Below are positions 24,766 to 34,291 of a stretch of DNA of 40,392 bases, piece by piece. Every line of letters starts with the position of its first letter. Within the stretch, counting starts at the first letter, position 1. The translations under genes and the position numbers were made by a program. The notes under the pieces are model-generated. The model saw only the letters and a list, made by a program, of their open reading frames with translations, was not told where the DNA came from and did no database searches. The stretch is from contig JACJNZ010000078.1 of NCBI GenBank assembly GCA_014695325.1, positions 1 to 40,392 on the forward strand. The letters are read 5' to 3'. This DNA is from Cyanobacteria bacterium FACHB-502. Its GTDB lineage: Bacteria > Cyanobacteriota > Cyanobacteriia > Elainellales > Elainellaceae.

Positions 24766-27246
24766 ATGCCTCCCAAAAATATTGTTATCTCTCTGGACGG
24801 CGCAACATTTTCTATTGTCAAGAACTATCTAGAAACAAACCAACTGGATTCGGATACGGGCTTAGGATATCTCGTCAATCGAGGAGTTTTTGTCCCAAGT
24901 ACTGTTATTACACCGTCCCTGACAGCACCTAGCCATATCGCGATCGCTACTGGTTCTACGGCAGCAAATAATGACATTAATGCCAACTCGTTCCACTTGA
25001 TTAGAAGCCCTTTTAATACAAATATCAGTGGCTTTGGCGCACCGATCGGTGGATACGATGCCTTGCATGAGGATAGCTCAGATCCACACGGTGGCTATGC
25101 CCATGAGGATGAGACTCCAACGGCTGAACCCTTGTGGGTACGCCTACGAGAAGCAGGCAGGACAGTTGTTGCAGCAACATTTCCGGGTGCTGATGGAGCC
25201 ACGATTTGATTACCCGGTGTTGATCCTGCCCCTGTGATTCAATCCAGCAATGTGCGAACAGTGGATTACACGGTGCCATTTGGCACTTTTGGTGGTTTGG
25301 GAGCCAGAGGCTTTAGCTTAGATGCTGCTGATTTCACAGTGGATGCAAACGAAGCCATCACTGATCTTACAGCTCTAGGAATTCAGTCATTTAGTGATGT
25401 TAAAGTCGCTGAGCTAGAAGACATTCCTGCTCAAGGACAAGGTAGTTTGACTGGGGGCAGCAGCAATGCGTATAACTTGCAGGCTGTTGCGATCGACACG
25501 ACAGACGATCGAGTGGTGAACTACAACCAGTTGATCGTCTTTGATGCAAATCGAGGCATTGAAGCACTAACTGGCAACGCTCCTTCAACCGGATCGGCAG
25601 TTCTCAATACCTATGATCAGACAATCAGCCCCTTCTTCTTTGAAAGTAGCAACAACGTAGTTGGGGCATCATTTGTCCTGACGAATCTGGCTCCTGATCT
25701 TTCTACAGTTCGGCTGCTTCGGACATCAGCCAATTACATTCCCCGTCCGGCTGATAATCCTGGAGTTCTTGCCAATGTTGATGATATCAACAACACGGTT
25801 GGCTTCTGGCGACCGCAGCCTGATTATCGTATTCCCGAACGAATTTCGCCCGGACTGGAGGACTTCCCCGATGTCGAACTGGAGGCTGTTTATCAAGACC
25901 TGGTAGAAACCTTTGTTGATTACCAAACGGATGTCTTCTTGAGAGCGATCGAGCAGGAACCCAATGCAGATCTGGCATTAGGCTACATTGAGCAACCCGA
26001 TGGTGCTGAGCATCAGTTTCTGTTAATTGATCCTCGCCAACCTAGCGATTTCACAAATCCTTATTCCATTGGGGCAGGACAAGATCCGGCAAAGGTCGAT
26101 CGCTATCAAGATTATGTCTTGAACGCATATCAAACCGTTAGTGATGCGGTGCAGCGTGTCATTGATACTGTAGGGGTTGATGAGAATGGCGATCCTAACA
26201 GTAACATCATCATTACCTCGGATCATGGCTTTGCACCCTTCCATACTGCTGTAAACATGAACAATATCCTGGCAAATGCTGGGTTTGATCCAAACGAAGT
26301 TCGAGCCGTGACAAGTGGTCCAGCAGTGAATATTTACATCAACGTGAAGGGGCGCGAACCAGACGGTACGGTTGACCCCAGTGAGTATCGAGAGTTGCAG
26401 CAGCGAATTGTACAAACGCTGGAAAGCATACAAGATACCAATTCCAGCTATGCTCTCGATGGAGCTGTTGATTTATTCGACAAAGTTTATGAACGTCCTG
26501 TTCCTGAAAATCCTACGGCTGAAGATATCATTACAGCAAGAAGTGAGTTTATTGGACAGGATACCGGTGATGTTTTTGCACTTTTAGATTTGGGTTACAA
26601 CTTTGATGGTTTCCAACCTACTGTACTGCGTAGAGATGATACTACCCCTGTACAGGATCAACAGCCCATTTTTTCTGTGCCAAACTTCTATGGAGCACAC
26701 GGGTATGATCCCAACTTGCCCAAGATGCAGGCTATCTTTCTAGCGGCTGGTCCTGATTTTAATGCGGATGATTTCTCCGATCTGGATCAGATTCGTAGTA
26801 TTGATATTGCTCCGACACTGCTTGATTTGCTCGGTGTTGAGCCTGCACCAGCGGTTGAAGGTGAGTCAATTCTTGATCCAGACACAGGAAATGATCTTGA
26901 AGCCACACTGGATGCTCTTGATGACTATCTCCAGGATCTTATTGGCAATGGTAGCGCAGTGTTGGCTGATGCTCGAGATGCTCTGATCAATGCCTTTGAT
27001 GACCTTGAAGGTGATATCGACATCGCAGATATTAATGACATCCTGAACTTGGGAGGCGATCGTCTCGTCAATACCGTCACAGATCTAATTAGGGACGGGA
27101 GAGACAGCCTTCTTACAGATTTAGAAGTGAATTTCGGGTTGCAGAACCGAGATGGATTTCATCTTGTTCCGAACAGCAATGACTTAAACCCCTCAATTGG
27201 ACTAGAAACCAGTAGCTTGACTTCTTTGAATTCTGCTTTAGCTTAA
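24766..27246 (+). pseudogene. Type I phosphodiesterase/alkaline-phosphatase-superfamily gene interrupted by in-frame TGA
   Basis: One continuous frame of 826 codons plus stop from ATG 24766, broken only by TGA at 25207-25209. On both sides the protein is uninterrupted: FPGADGATI, stop, LPGVDPAPVIQSSNVRTVDY. All metal-site motifs are present: ISLDGATF and SLTAPSHIAIATG (catalytic Thr/Ser) before the stop; QPDGAEHQF, IITSDHGFAPFH and YGAHGYDPNLP after it. The family hydrolyses phosphodiester or phosphomonoester bonds using two zinc ions. The C-terminus adds an acidic helical extension from about residue 700. There is no signal peptide; type I export could occur. With the stop, the product would lose most ligands, so it is inactive unless read through. 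CGA to TGA is the simplest origin. Confidence 0.85.
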
Positions 27247-27443
27247 TTCAATATGCTCTTGCAATTCACCAGTTCGTTCAATCGAAACACTCCCGTTCTT
27301 AGATAGAGAGCTCTAGGATACGAAGCCACTCTATCCGTCACCACTCGTTGCGGTGATTGTCCCACTATCTCATGGACTGGGCGACGCTTTTCGCTCAGCC
27401 TCACATCCACCGTTAATGCGGGCTCTATTCATGCAGCCTTTAT

Positions 27444-27491
27444 TGAGATTGCTCCTTACTGAAATTGCTTCTTACTGAGATTGCTCCTTAT
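27444..27491. repeat. 16-bp tandem repeat, three copies
   Basis: tgagattgctccttac, tgaaattgcttcttac and tgagattgctccttat follow one another. Units 1 and 3 differ in one base. The unit length equals that of the unrelated repeat at 19884-19931. Confidence 0.85.
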
Positions 27492-27629
27492 ATAGATACA
27501 GATATAGTGAAAATTCATTGGAAAGCGATCGCTCTATAGAAGCTATAAGCAAATACCCAGAGTGATCCACCAAGATGGTAAGTTAATCCTACTCATCGTA
27601 AAGTCGTGCGGCTGCGATTTGCATCTTGT

Positions 27630-27657
27630 CTTTTCCCCTGAATCTTTTCCCCTGAAT
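27630..27657. repeat. Perfect 14-bp tandem duplication
   Basis: cttttcccctgaat occurs twice in succession, followed by a partial third unit (ctttttcctgg). Confidence 0.8.
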
Positions 27658-27879
27658 CTTTTTCCTGGTTTGCAGTCTGGATCGAGATTAATTTGCAAAC
27701 TCCTAATGTTCTTAATTGATAGACGGCACAGCCAATTTGTCTATAGAAATTTATTGATAGATAGCCAAGGCTGAAACAGAGTTTCTGCGGAAATTACGAG
27801 ATATTGATCCGAATTATCTTGGATCAATAGAGCATTCTTGATGCTCACAATTACTTAATTGCCCTTGATTTGCGGGAAT

Positions 27880-27912
27880 TAAGCAAATGCTTATAGAGAT
27901 TATTTGATAATC
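27880..27912. promoter_or_regulatory. Two adjacent palindromes upstream of cmpA
   Basis: TAAGCA-AA-TGCTTA (27880-27893) and GATTAT-TTG-ATAATC (27898-27912) are perfect inverted repeats separated by four bases, about 280 bases before the cmpA start. They could be operators for a dimeric regulator. They do not fit the CmpR TTA-N7/8-TAA pattern exactly, nor NtcA GTA-N8-TAC, so the regulator is unassigned. Confidence 0.3.
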
Positions 27913-28193
27913 ATTTCAAAAATTATCGACTTAACTATATACTTTGCTCTGGAAAGCTGTACACTACTTACAAGATTGAAAAACTTCAGTCATAACCCCA
28001 AGTTACGCAAGCTGCGATCGGAGTTAAGCCAAAATCAAAGTTTTGGTCTCTGGCTGCAGATTTAGTGATGGGATAAATTCTGTCACCCTGCGTTGATCAA
28101 GTTGCGGTTTTCATAACTCGCTAAAGCTCAGATTTTTATCAGCATTATCGCGATTTGTAGGCAGCTACGGTAAGCACGCTGTTAGGAGGTTCT

Positions 28194-29552
28194 ATGTCTA
28201 CTTTTTCTCATTTGTCTCGTCGTAAGTTTATTGTGACAGCGGGCGCGACGGCAGCAGGTGCAGTTTTACTAAAAGGTTGCTCGCAGCCTGGAGCGAATAC
28301 TGCGTCTAACAACACGTCTAGCGCAGCCGCACCCAGCCCTGTTGCAGCCGGAGATGCACCGGAAACGACAAAGGCAACCTTGGGTTATCTGCCGATCGTT
28401 GAATCCGCCCCCCTGATTGTTGCAAAAGAGAAAGGCTTCTTTGCAAAGTACGGCATGACTGACGTGCAGGTGGTGAAGCAGGCAAACTGGGCAGGCGCAC
28501 GCGATAACGTGGTGATTGGTACGCAGGGCGGCGGCATTGATGGCGGTCAGTGGCAGATGCCTATGCCTCACTTGATCACTGAAGGCATTATCACCAACGG
28601 AAACAAGCTGCCGATGGCGGTGCTGATGCAGCTCAACACCCACGGTAACGGGATTGCCATTGCAAACGCTCACCAGGGCAAGCAAATTGGTCTGAAGATC
28701 AACGACCCCGAGTACATCAAAGGGTTCCAGGCCGCTAATGGACGCCGATTCAAAGCCGCCTTCACCTTCCCCAACGCCAACCAGGATTTCTGGATTCGCT
28801 ACTGGTTTGCAGCAAGCGGCGTTGACCCCGACAAGGACATCGAGCTAATGGCAGTGCCTCCGGCGGAAACCGTGCAGGGCATGAGAAACGGGACGATGGA
28901 TGCCTTTAGCACAGGCGACCCCTGGCCCTATCGCATCTTGAACGACAAGATTGGCTTTATGTCTGCGCTCACGGCTGAAATCTGGCAGAACCACCCCGAA
29001 GAGTATTTTGCAATGCGGGCAGACTGGGTTGAGGCAAACCCGAAGGCAACCAAAGCACTGCTCAAAGGCTTAATGGAAGCGCAGCAGTGGTGCGATCAGC
29101 CCGAAAACCGCGAAGAGATGGTCAATATTGCGTCTCGCCGTCAGTATTTTAATGCGCCGAAAGCTGTTCTTACAGGACCCTGGAGTGGCACCTATGAAAT
29201 GGGCGACGGTAAAGCGGCGATTAATGATATCAACAAGGGTTCGCGCTACTGGAAAGACCCTAACGGCAACAGCATTTCCTACCCCTACAAGAGCCACGAC
29301 CTCTGGTTCCTCACCGAGTCGATGCGCTGGGGCTTCCATAAGAATGTGTTGACCGACTTCGACGCTGCTAAGAAGATTGTCGATCGTGTTAACCGGGAAG
29401 ACCTCTGGCGCGAAGCCGCAAAAGAAGCAGGGTTCACCGCAGATATTCCCAAGGAGACGAGTCGCGGTGTGGAAACGTTCTTCGACGGCATCAAGTTTGA
29501 CCCCGAAAATCCACAGGCCTATCTGGACAGCCTCAAGATTAAGGCGGCTTAA
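28194..29552 (+). CDS. cmpA: Bicarbonate ABC transporter, substrate-binding lipoprotein CmpA
   Basis: Binding protein of the BCT1 high-affinity bicarbonate uptake system, 452 residues, in the periplasm and tethered by lipid. The N-terminus has twin arginine (SRRKFIV) and lipobox LLKGC (C29). It is called CmpA rather than the related nitrate binder NrtA because of [19 protein letters not shown] (NrtA has GGIDGAHILTPMPYLIT) and [14 protein letters not shown] (NrtA has GGTHDMW); other CmpA-like stretches are [20 protein letters not shown] and GDPWPYRI. The ATG at 28194 follows a strong AGGAGG. It is the first gene of cmpABCD. Usually induced at low CO2 through CmpR, which is not in the window. 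Confidence 0.9.
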   Translation: MSTFSHLSRRKFIVTAGATAAGAVLLKGCSQPGANTASNNTSSAAAPSPVAAGDAPETTKATLGYLPIVESAPLIVAKEKGFFAKYGMTDVQVVKQANWAGARDNVVIGTQGGGIDGGQWQMPMPHLITEGIITNGNKLPMAVLMQLNTHGNGIAIANAHQGKQIGLKINDPEYIKGFQAANGRRFKAAFTFPNANQDFWIRYWFAASGVDPDKDIELMAVPPAETVQGMRNGTMDAFSTGDPWPYRILNDKIGFMSALTAEIWQNHPEEYFAMRADWVEANPKATKALLKGLMEAQQWCDQPENREEMVNIASRRQYFNAPKAVLTGPWSGTYEMGDGKAAINDINKGSRYWKDPNGNSISYPYKSHDLWFLTESMRWGFHKNVLTDFDAAKKIVDRVNREDLWREAAKEAGFTADIPKETSRGVETFFDGIKFDPENPQAYLDSLKIKAA

Positions 29553-29683
29553 TGTAGCGGCTTCATCCAGTGCAGGCGATACCGGTTAGGGGAGTGTGAC
29601 CCTCCCTGTTTTCTTCCTCACAAGACCGTTAACTTCCCTCCTGTTTTGTCCAATACGACATTTACCTCACCTAAGGAAAGTTC

Positions 29684-30523
29684 ATGACTGCCACAGTAAC
29701 TAGTCGTCCAAAGACCGGCTCTGCTTTTGATCTTCAGAAGTTTCTCAAGAGTCCGATAGCTAGCATCATTCTGCCCATCCTCGGTATTCTACTTTTCCTC
29801 GCCATCTGGCAATTTGTGTCTCAAGTTGGGCTGATCAAACTTCCCGGACCGATCCAGGTATTAACCGACGAGCGTAGCCAATACTTGATCCTTAATCCTT
29901 TTTACTACAACAGTGAGCTGGATCAGGGTCTGTTCCGACAAACAATGGTAAGTTTGGGTCGGGTGGCTCAGGGCTACGGTGCAGCCGCGATCGTCGGAAT
30001 TGCAGCCGGAATCTTTGTTGGCAATAGCCCGATCGCCGACAAAATGTTTGACCCGCTGTTTCAGTTCTTGCGGATGGTAGCTCCGCTGGCGTGGGTTCCG
30101 ATCTCGCTGGCTGCACTGCAACAAAACGAACCTGCGGCTCTGTTCGTGATTTTCATCACCTCGATCTGGCCCATTCTGATTAATACCGCTGTGGGCGTGC
30201 GCGAAATTCCCCAGGACTATAAGAACGTCGCGCGAGTCCTGCAAATTTCCAAGCCCAAGTATTTCTTCAAGGTCTTGATTCCCTCTGCGCTGCCCTATAT
30301 CTTCACTGGACTGCGAATTGCGATCGGTCTGGCTTGGCTGGCAATTATTGCGGCAGAAATCGTGATGTCGGGTGTGGCTGGGATTGGGTTCTTTATCTGG
30401 GATGCGTATCAGCAAAACTATGTGAGCGAGATTATCGTTGCCGTGGTTTATATCGGTGCGGTGGGTCTAATTCTTGATCGTCTGGTGGCTTACATTCAAA
30501 AGCTCATTGCTCCCCTGCAATAG
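29684..30523 (+). CDS. cmpB: Bicarbonate ABC transporter permease CmpB
   Basis: Inner-membrane permease of the BCT1 bicarbonate transporter, 279 residues, of the binding-protein-dependent (NrtB/SsuC/TauC) family. Membrane helices are clear at about residues 30-48 (IILPILGILLFLAIWQFVSQ) and through the core. The EAA-loop region that docks the ATPases lies near VARVLQISKPKYFFKVLIPSALP. It lies 131 bases after cmpA, and the ATG at 29684 follows AAGGAAAG. Sequence alone would not separate CmpB from NrtB; the operon's CmpA decides it. Confidence 0.9.
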   Translation: MTATVTSRPKTGSAFDLQKFLKSPIASIILPILGILLFLAIWQFVSQVGLIKLPGPIQVLTDERSQYLILNPFYYNSELDQGLFRQTMVSLGRVAQGYGAAAIVGIAAGIFVGNSPIADKMFDPLFQFLRMVAPLAWVPISLAALQQNEPAALFVIFITSIWPILINTAVGVREIPQDYKNVARVLQISKPKYFFKVLIPSALPYIFTGLRIAIGLAWLAIIAAEIVMSGVAGIGFFIWDAYQQNYVSEIIVAVVYIGAVGLILDRLVAYIQKLIAPLQ

Positions 30524-30538
30524 GCCACGTAGACCCTT

Positions 30539-30660
30539 GTAGGATGCGTTAGTGAAGCGTAACGTATGCAATTCCAAAGATTGATGCAGTTCATTGAGCA
30601 AACAAACAGAACTGACTTTTTAAGAATTGATGTGTTACGGCTACACCTAACCCATCCTAC
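30539..30660. mobile_element. MITE-like palindromic element between cmpB and cmpC
   Basis: The left end GTAGGATGCGTTAGTGAAGC and right end (complement GTAGGATGGGTTAGGTGTAG) are imperfect inverted repeats of about 30 bases, enclosing 122 bp without a gene. Such GTAGG...GCGTTA elements are dispersed in many cyanobacterial genomes. It sits in a 283-base intra-operon gap and could fold strongly in the transcript. Confidence 0.7.
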
Positions 30661-30806
30661 GGTTCTCAAACTAATGCAGAGAATGAATGATTTAGCTTCT
30701 ACCTGGTGTTGTTCGCTCGATCGCTGTTCGCTTCATCTCTAAATCAGCATCTCTATCGCTCGTTTTTCTCCTCATTCATCCCTTACCCTCTATCTCCCAA
30801 TTCACT

Positions 30807-32807
30807 ATGTCAGTCTTTGTTGCCGTTGATAATATCGAAAAGGTTTTCAACCTTTCGGGTGGCGGAAAGTACGTTGCACTGAAGGGCATTGACCTCGAAA
30901 TCAAAAAAGGTGAGTTTGTTTCGTTGATTGGTCACTCTGGCTGCGGTAAGTCGACGCTGCTGAACATGATTGCCGGGCTGGATCTGCCCACCGAAGGCGT
31001 CGTCAGCCTCGAAGGCGATCAGATCAAGCGACCCGGACCCGATCGCATGGTGGTGTTTCAAAACTACTCGCTGCTGCCCTGGATGACGGTGCGTGAAAAC
31101 ATTGGTCTGGCGGTCGATGAAGTGCTGAAAGGCATCTCGAAAGAAGAGCGCAGTGCGATTATTGAGCAGCACATCAAAATGGTGGGCTTGCAGCACGCAG
31201 CCGATAAGCCTCCGGCTCAGCTTTCCGGCGGAATGAAGCAGCGGGTGGCGATCGCACGAGCACTGGCAATTCGTCCGAAGCTGCTGCTGCTGGATGAACC
31301 CTTTGGCGCACTCGATGCCCTGACCCGAGGCAACCTGCAAGAGCAGCTCATGAAGATCTGCGAAGAGAATCAGGTTACAGCGGTAATGGTGACGCACGAT
31401 GTGGACGAAGCCGTGCTGCTTTCCGATCGCATCGTCATGCTCACCAATGGTCCCGGCTCTAAGATTGGCGGCATTCTCGAAGTGGATATTCCCCGCCCTC
31501 GCAAGCGGATGGATGTGGTGACGCACCCCAGCTACTACAGCCTGCGATCGGAAATTATCTACTTCCTGAACCAGCAAAAGCGGATCAAAAAGCTGCGGGC
31601 AAAGAAAACTGAGCCGATCGCCCGTCATGGTTTGGAAAAGATCAACCTGGAATTGGGCTTTGTACCGCTCACAGCTTGCGCTCCGCTGGTGGTCGCAAAA
31701 GAAAAAGGCTTCTTCACCAAGCATGGATTGGATGAGGTGAGCTTGGTGCGGGAAACGAGCTGGCGCGGCATTGTAGACGGCATTACAGGTGGTTATCTGG
31801 ATGCAGCTCAGATGCCTGCCGGAATGCCAACCTGGTTTACCGTCGGCGGACATCAGGACACGCCGCTGCCCGTAGTGAGTTCACTGACCATGACCCGCAA
31901 CGGCAACGCAGTCACGCTCAGCAAAAAGTTTTACGAGCAGGGCGTTTACAATGCAGCTGACCTGAAGCGAATGCTACTGGAATCGACCGAGCAAGAGCAT
32001 ACGCTGGGCATGGTTCACCCGTCTTCGATGCACAATTTGCTGCTGCGTTACTGGCTGGCATCGGGCGGTATTGATCCCGATAACGATGTGCATCTGACCA
32101 CGATTCCTCCGGCGCAGATGATTGCTGACCTCAAAGCAGGCACGATCGACGGCTATTGCGTGGGCGAACCCTGGAACCTGCGATCGGCGATCGAAGAAAT
32201 TGGTTTCACCGTTGCAACGGATCTGGAGATCTGGTCGGGTCATCCGGGGAAGGTGCTGGGTGTGCGCGAAGACTGGGCAAATCGCTATCCCAATACGCAC
32301 ATTGCGCTGGCAAAAGCGTTGCTGGAAGCTTGCCGCTACTGTGCTGACCCTGCCCATCACGATGAGATTCGCGAAATGCTGTCGCGTCGGGAGTACCTCA
32401 GCACGAGCATCGATTACATTCACTTGGGCGATCCGAACGGGTATGTGTGTAATCTGGATCAGCCGATGCGCGAGTATGCTCACCATTTGTTTTATGGCGA
32501 TGGCGTGAATCGCCCAAGCCGGACAGAGCACTTGTGGATGATGACGCAGATGGCGCGTTGGGGCGATATTCCCTTCCCACGGAACTGGATGGAAATTTTA
32601 GAGCGAGTGTGTCGCGTGAGCGTTTTCAGTACTGCCGCACGTGAACTCGGTATGCTGGACATCAAATATCGTCGGGGTCCGATCGAACTCTTTGATGGCA
32701 TTCCGTTTGATGCGGAAGAGCCGATCGGGTACCTGAACAGCCTCGCCATTAAGCGTGACTTTAGCGTGGCAGAAGTGGCGATCGATGTCCGCCGACTAGC
32801 GGCATAG
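30807..32807 (+). CDS. cmpC: Bicarbonate ABC transporter ATPase fused to CmpA-like domain, CmpC
   Basis: Two-domain protein of 666 residues, the hallmark fusion of Cmp and Nrt systems. The N-terminal ATPase has Walker A GHSGCGKST (42-50), Q-loop VVFQNYSLLPW, signature LSGGMKQRVAIARAL (139-153) and Walker B LLLLDEPFGALD. From about residue 275 a CmpA-like solute-binding domain follows (LELGFVPLTACAPLVVAKEK, then LRYWLASGGIDPD and VGEPWN). This cytoplasmic domain is thought to regulate transport by sensing the substrate. Its partner ATPase is CmpD. Confidence 0.92.
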   Translation: MSVFVAVDNIEKVFNLSGGGKYVALKGIDLEIKKGEFVSLIGHSGCGKSTLLNMIAGLDLPTEGVVSLEGDQIKRPGPDRMVVFQNYSLLPWMTVRENIGLAVDEVLKGISKEERSAIIEQHIKMVGLQHAADKPPAQLSGGMKQRVAIARALAIRPKLLLLDEPFGALDALTRGNLQEQLMKICEENQVTAVMVTHDVDEAVLLSDRIVMLTNGPGSKIGGILEVDIPRPRKRMDVVTHPSYYSLRSEIIYFLNQQKRIKKLRAKKTEPIARHGLEKINLELGFVPLTACAPLVVAKEKGFFTKHGLDEVSLVRETSWRGIVDGITGGYLDAAQMPAGMPTWFTVGGHQDTPLPVVSSLTMTRNGNAVTLSKKFYEQGVYNAADLKRMLLESTEQEHTLGMVHPSSMHNLLLRYWLASGGIDPDNDVHLTTIPPAQMIADLKAGTIDGYCVGEPWNLRSAIEEIGFTVATDLEIWSGHPGKVLGVREDWANRYPNTHIALAKALLEACRYCADPAHHDEIREMLSRREYLSTSIDYIHLGDPNGYVCNLDQPMREYAHHLFYGDGVNRPSRTEHLWMMTQMARWGDIPFPRNWMEILERVCRVSVFSTAARELGMLDIKYRRGPIELFDGIPFDAEEPIGYLNSLAIKRDFSVAEVAIDVRRLAA

Positions 32808-32981
32808 GAGGGGTGAGGGATAGGGATGGAGCCGCAATGCGAGATTTTAGATCACTTTACTTCTTTGTAAAAATCGATCAATTTGTCTCCGTTGTCTCCA
32901 TCCTTTTACTAATTCATCTCGGTTTGACACCCTATTCAGAAATTTGTTGACACAATTGCTCATTTTCCATTGGTAAAACCC

Positions 32982-33827
32982 ATGCAAATTCTTAATCAAA
33001 CTGGCCTTGCGTCTGCCAACTCTCGTGTTGCCAATGAATCTGGATCGTTCCTCAGCGTTAAAGGTGTTTCTAAGGTTTATCCAACTCCGAAGGGCGAATA
33101 TGTCGTTCTCAAAGATGTCAACCTGACCATTAACGAAGGTGAGTTTATCTGCATTATTGGTCATTCAGGCTGCGGCAAGTCTACATTGCTCAACATGGTT
33201 TCGGGCTTCAGTCAGCCGACGGATGGCTCGGTGCTGCTGCGGGGCAAGCCGATTACTAAGCCCGGACCCGATCGCATGGTGGTGTTTCAGAACTATTCGC
33301 TGCTGCCTTGGCTGACGGCGTTTGAGAACATTTACCTGGGTGTGGACTCGGTTTACAGCGACAAATCTGAAGCCGAAAAGAAGCAAATCGTTCGCGATAA
33401 CCTGGCACTGGTCGGACTGTCGGATGCAGCAGAGAAGAAGCCGACTCAGCTTTCCGGCGGAATGAAACAGCGGGTGGCGATCGCTCGTGCATTGGCAACC
33501 CGTCCCGAAGTGCTAGTGCTAGATGAACCCTTTGGCGCACTCGACGCGATTACCAAAGAAGAACTGCAAGAAGAGCTGCTGAAAATTTGGAACGAGCATC
33601 GCTGCACGGTATTGATGATCACCCACGATATTGACGAAGCTCTCTTCCTGGCAGACAAGCTGGTCATGATGACCAACGGGCCTGCCGCCAACATTGGCGA
33701 AGTGATGGAAATTCCGTTCCCGCGTCCCCGCGATCGCGATCGTATTATGGAAGACCCAGAATACTACAAGCTGCGAAACCAGGCACTTGACTTCCTTTAT
33801 AACCGCTTTGCTCACGATGATGAATAG
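32982..33827 (+). CDS. cmpD: Bicarbonate ABC transporter ATPase CmpD
   Basis: Second ATPase of the BCT1 transporter, 281 residues, without a solute-binding domain. Walker A GHSGCGKST, VVFQNYSLLPWLTAFENIYL, signature LSGGMKQRVAIARAL and Walker B VLVLDEPFGALDAI are intact. The C-terminal end (RIMEDPEYYKLRNQALDFLY, then NRFAH) matches CmpD. The ATG at 32982 is preferred to the in-frame TTG at 32970. It follows cmpC by 174 bases. Identical stretches shared with CmpC (Walker A, Q-loop and signature) show common descent. Confidence 0.92.
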   Translation: MQILNQTGLASANSRVANESGSFLSVKGVSKVYPTPKGEYVVLKDVNLTINEGEFICIIGHSGCGKSTLLNMVSGFSQPTDGSVLLRGKPITKPGPDRMVVFQNYSLLPWLTAFENIYLGVDSVYSDKSEAEKKQIVRDNLALVGLSDAAEKKPTQLSGGMKQRVAIARALATRPEVLVLDEPFGALDAITKEELQEELLKIWNEHRCTVLMITHDIDEALFLADKLVMMTNGPAANIGEVMEIPFPRPRDRDRIMEDPEYYKLRNQALDFLYNRFAHDDE

Positions 33828-34291
33828 GGATGCTCAGTGAGCCTGTGCGGCTCTAGGTTCTGGCATTTAGGCTTCCGGTTTGAGCTTGGAACGCTTTGCC
33901 GATAAGACTTCAGCCTGAAGCTTTTTTCCAAAATCTAGGGCTTCTTTGTGCGAATCAGGAAGGTTAAATCTTCTGGATGAATGCCTGCTCCTACCCTTAC
34001 TCCCTCTACCATTTTGGAAGAGCGGGCAGGGGTATTTTATTTGAAGGGTTGCCAAAGTGAAGTCATAACGACTATGATATAGGAGAAAGGTGAAGCAGGG
34101 GTAATCCAATATTGCCGTTCATCTGGAATCGCTACTTCTGAAGATTTATGTTCAATTTGAACGGAGACTCTCTAGCAAGCGTTATAGCGTAGGAAAAGAA
34201 TTTTATCGATCGCTTGCTCTATCTACCAATTCACCTGCAACAATCAGAGCTGACTCACCTTCGTTTAAGCATTCTCAAAGAGGCACAGTTT
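33828..34291. other. Intergenic stretch between cmpD and dps
   Basis: No confident gene. A minus-strand frame (33867-34109, 80 codons) ends in a charged, protein-like tail (LPDSHKEALDFGKKLQAEVL) but its N-terminal half looks random, so at most a relic. An inverted CCTGCTC...GAGCGGGCAGG (about 33985-34028) followed by tattttattt could terminate cmp transcription. The dps promoter should lie in the last 200 bases. Confidence 0.35.

Larger units (their letters stand above)
27247..28193. other. Long non-coding region upstream of cmpA
   Basis: No convincing gene occurs in these 947 bases; a 70-codon frame at 27562-27774 looks like chance. It contains two tandem repeats (27444-27491 and 27630-27657) and two palindromes (27880-27912). 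The base composition becomes AT-rich between about 27700 and 28000. The cmpA promoter and leader are expected in the last few hundred bases. No cmpR-like regulator gene is present. Confidence 0.5.

Noticed and set aside
9577-25209. TGA reassigned to a sense codon, given two genes with internal TGA
   Set aside because: Many intact genes here (queF neighbours, the DLH fragment, the VOC remnant, the zinc-ribbon gene) end properly at TGA, and the other broken frames have TAG as well.
27955-27972. NtcA site upstream of cmpA (gtacactacttac)
   Set aside because: Spacing between GTA and TAC is seven, not eight, and the position is too far from the start codon.
28194-33827. Calling the transporter nrtABCD (nitrate/nitrite)
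   Set aside because: The binding protein carries CmpA-type, not NrtA-type, substrate-site signatures, and nirA and narB are absent.
33867-34109. Minus-strand 80-codon gene between cmpD and dps
   Set aside because: Only the last 35 codons look protein-like; no start signal or family.
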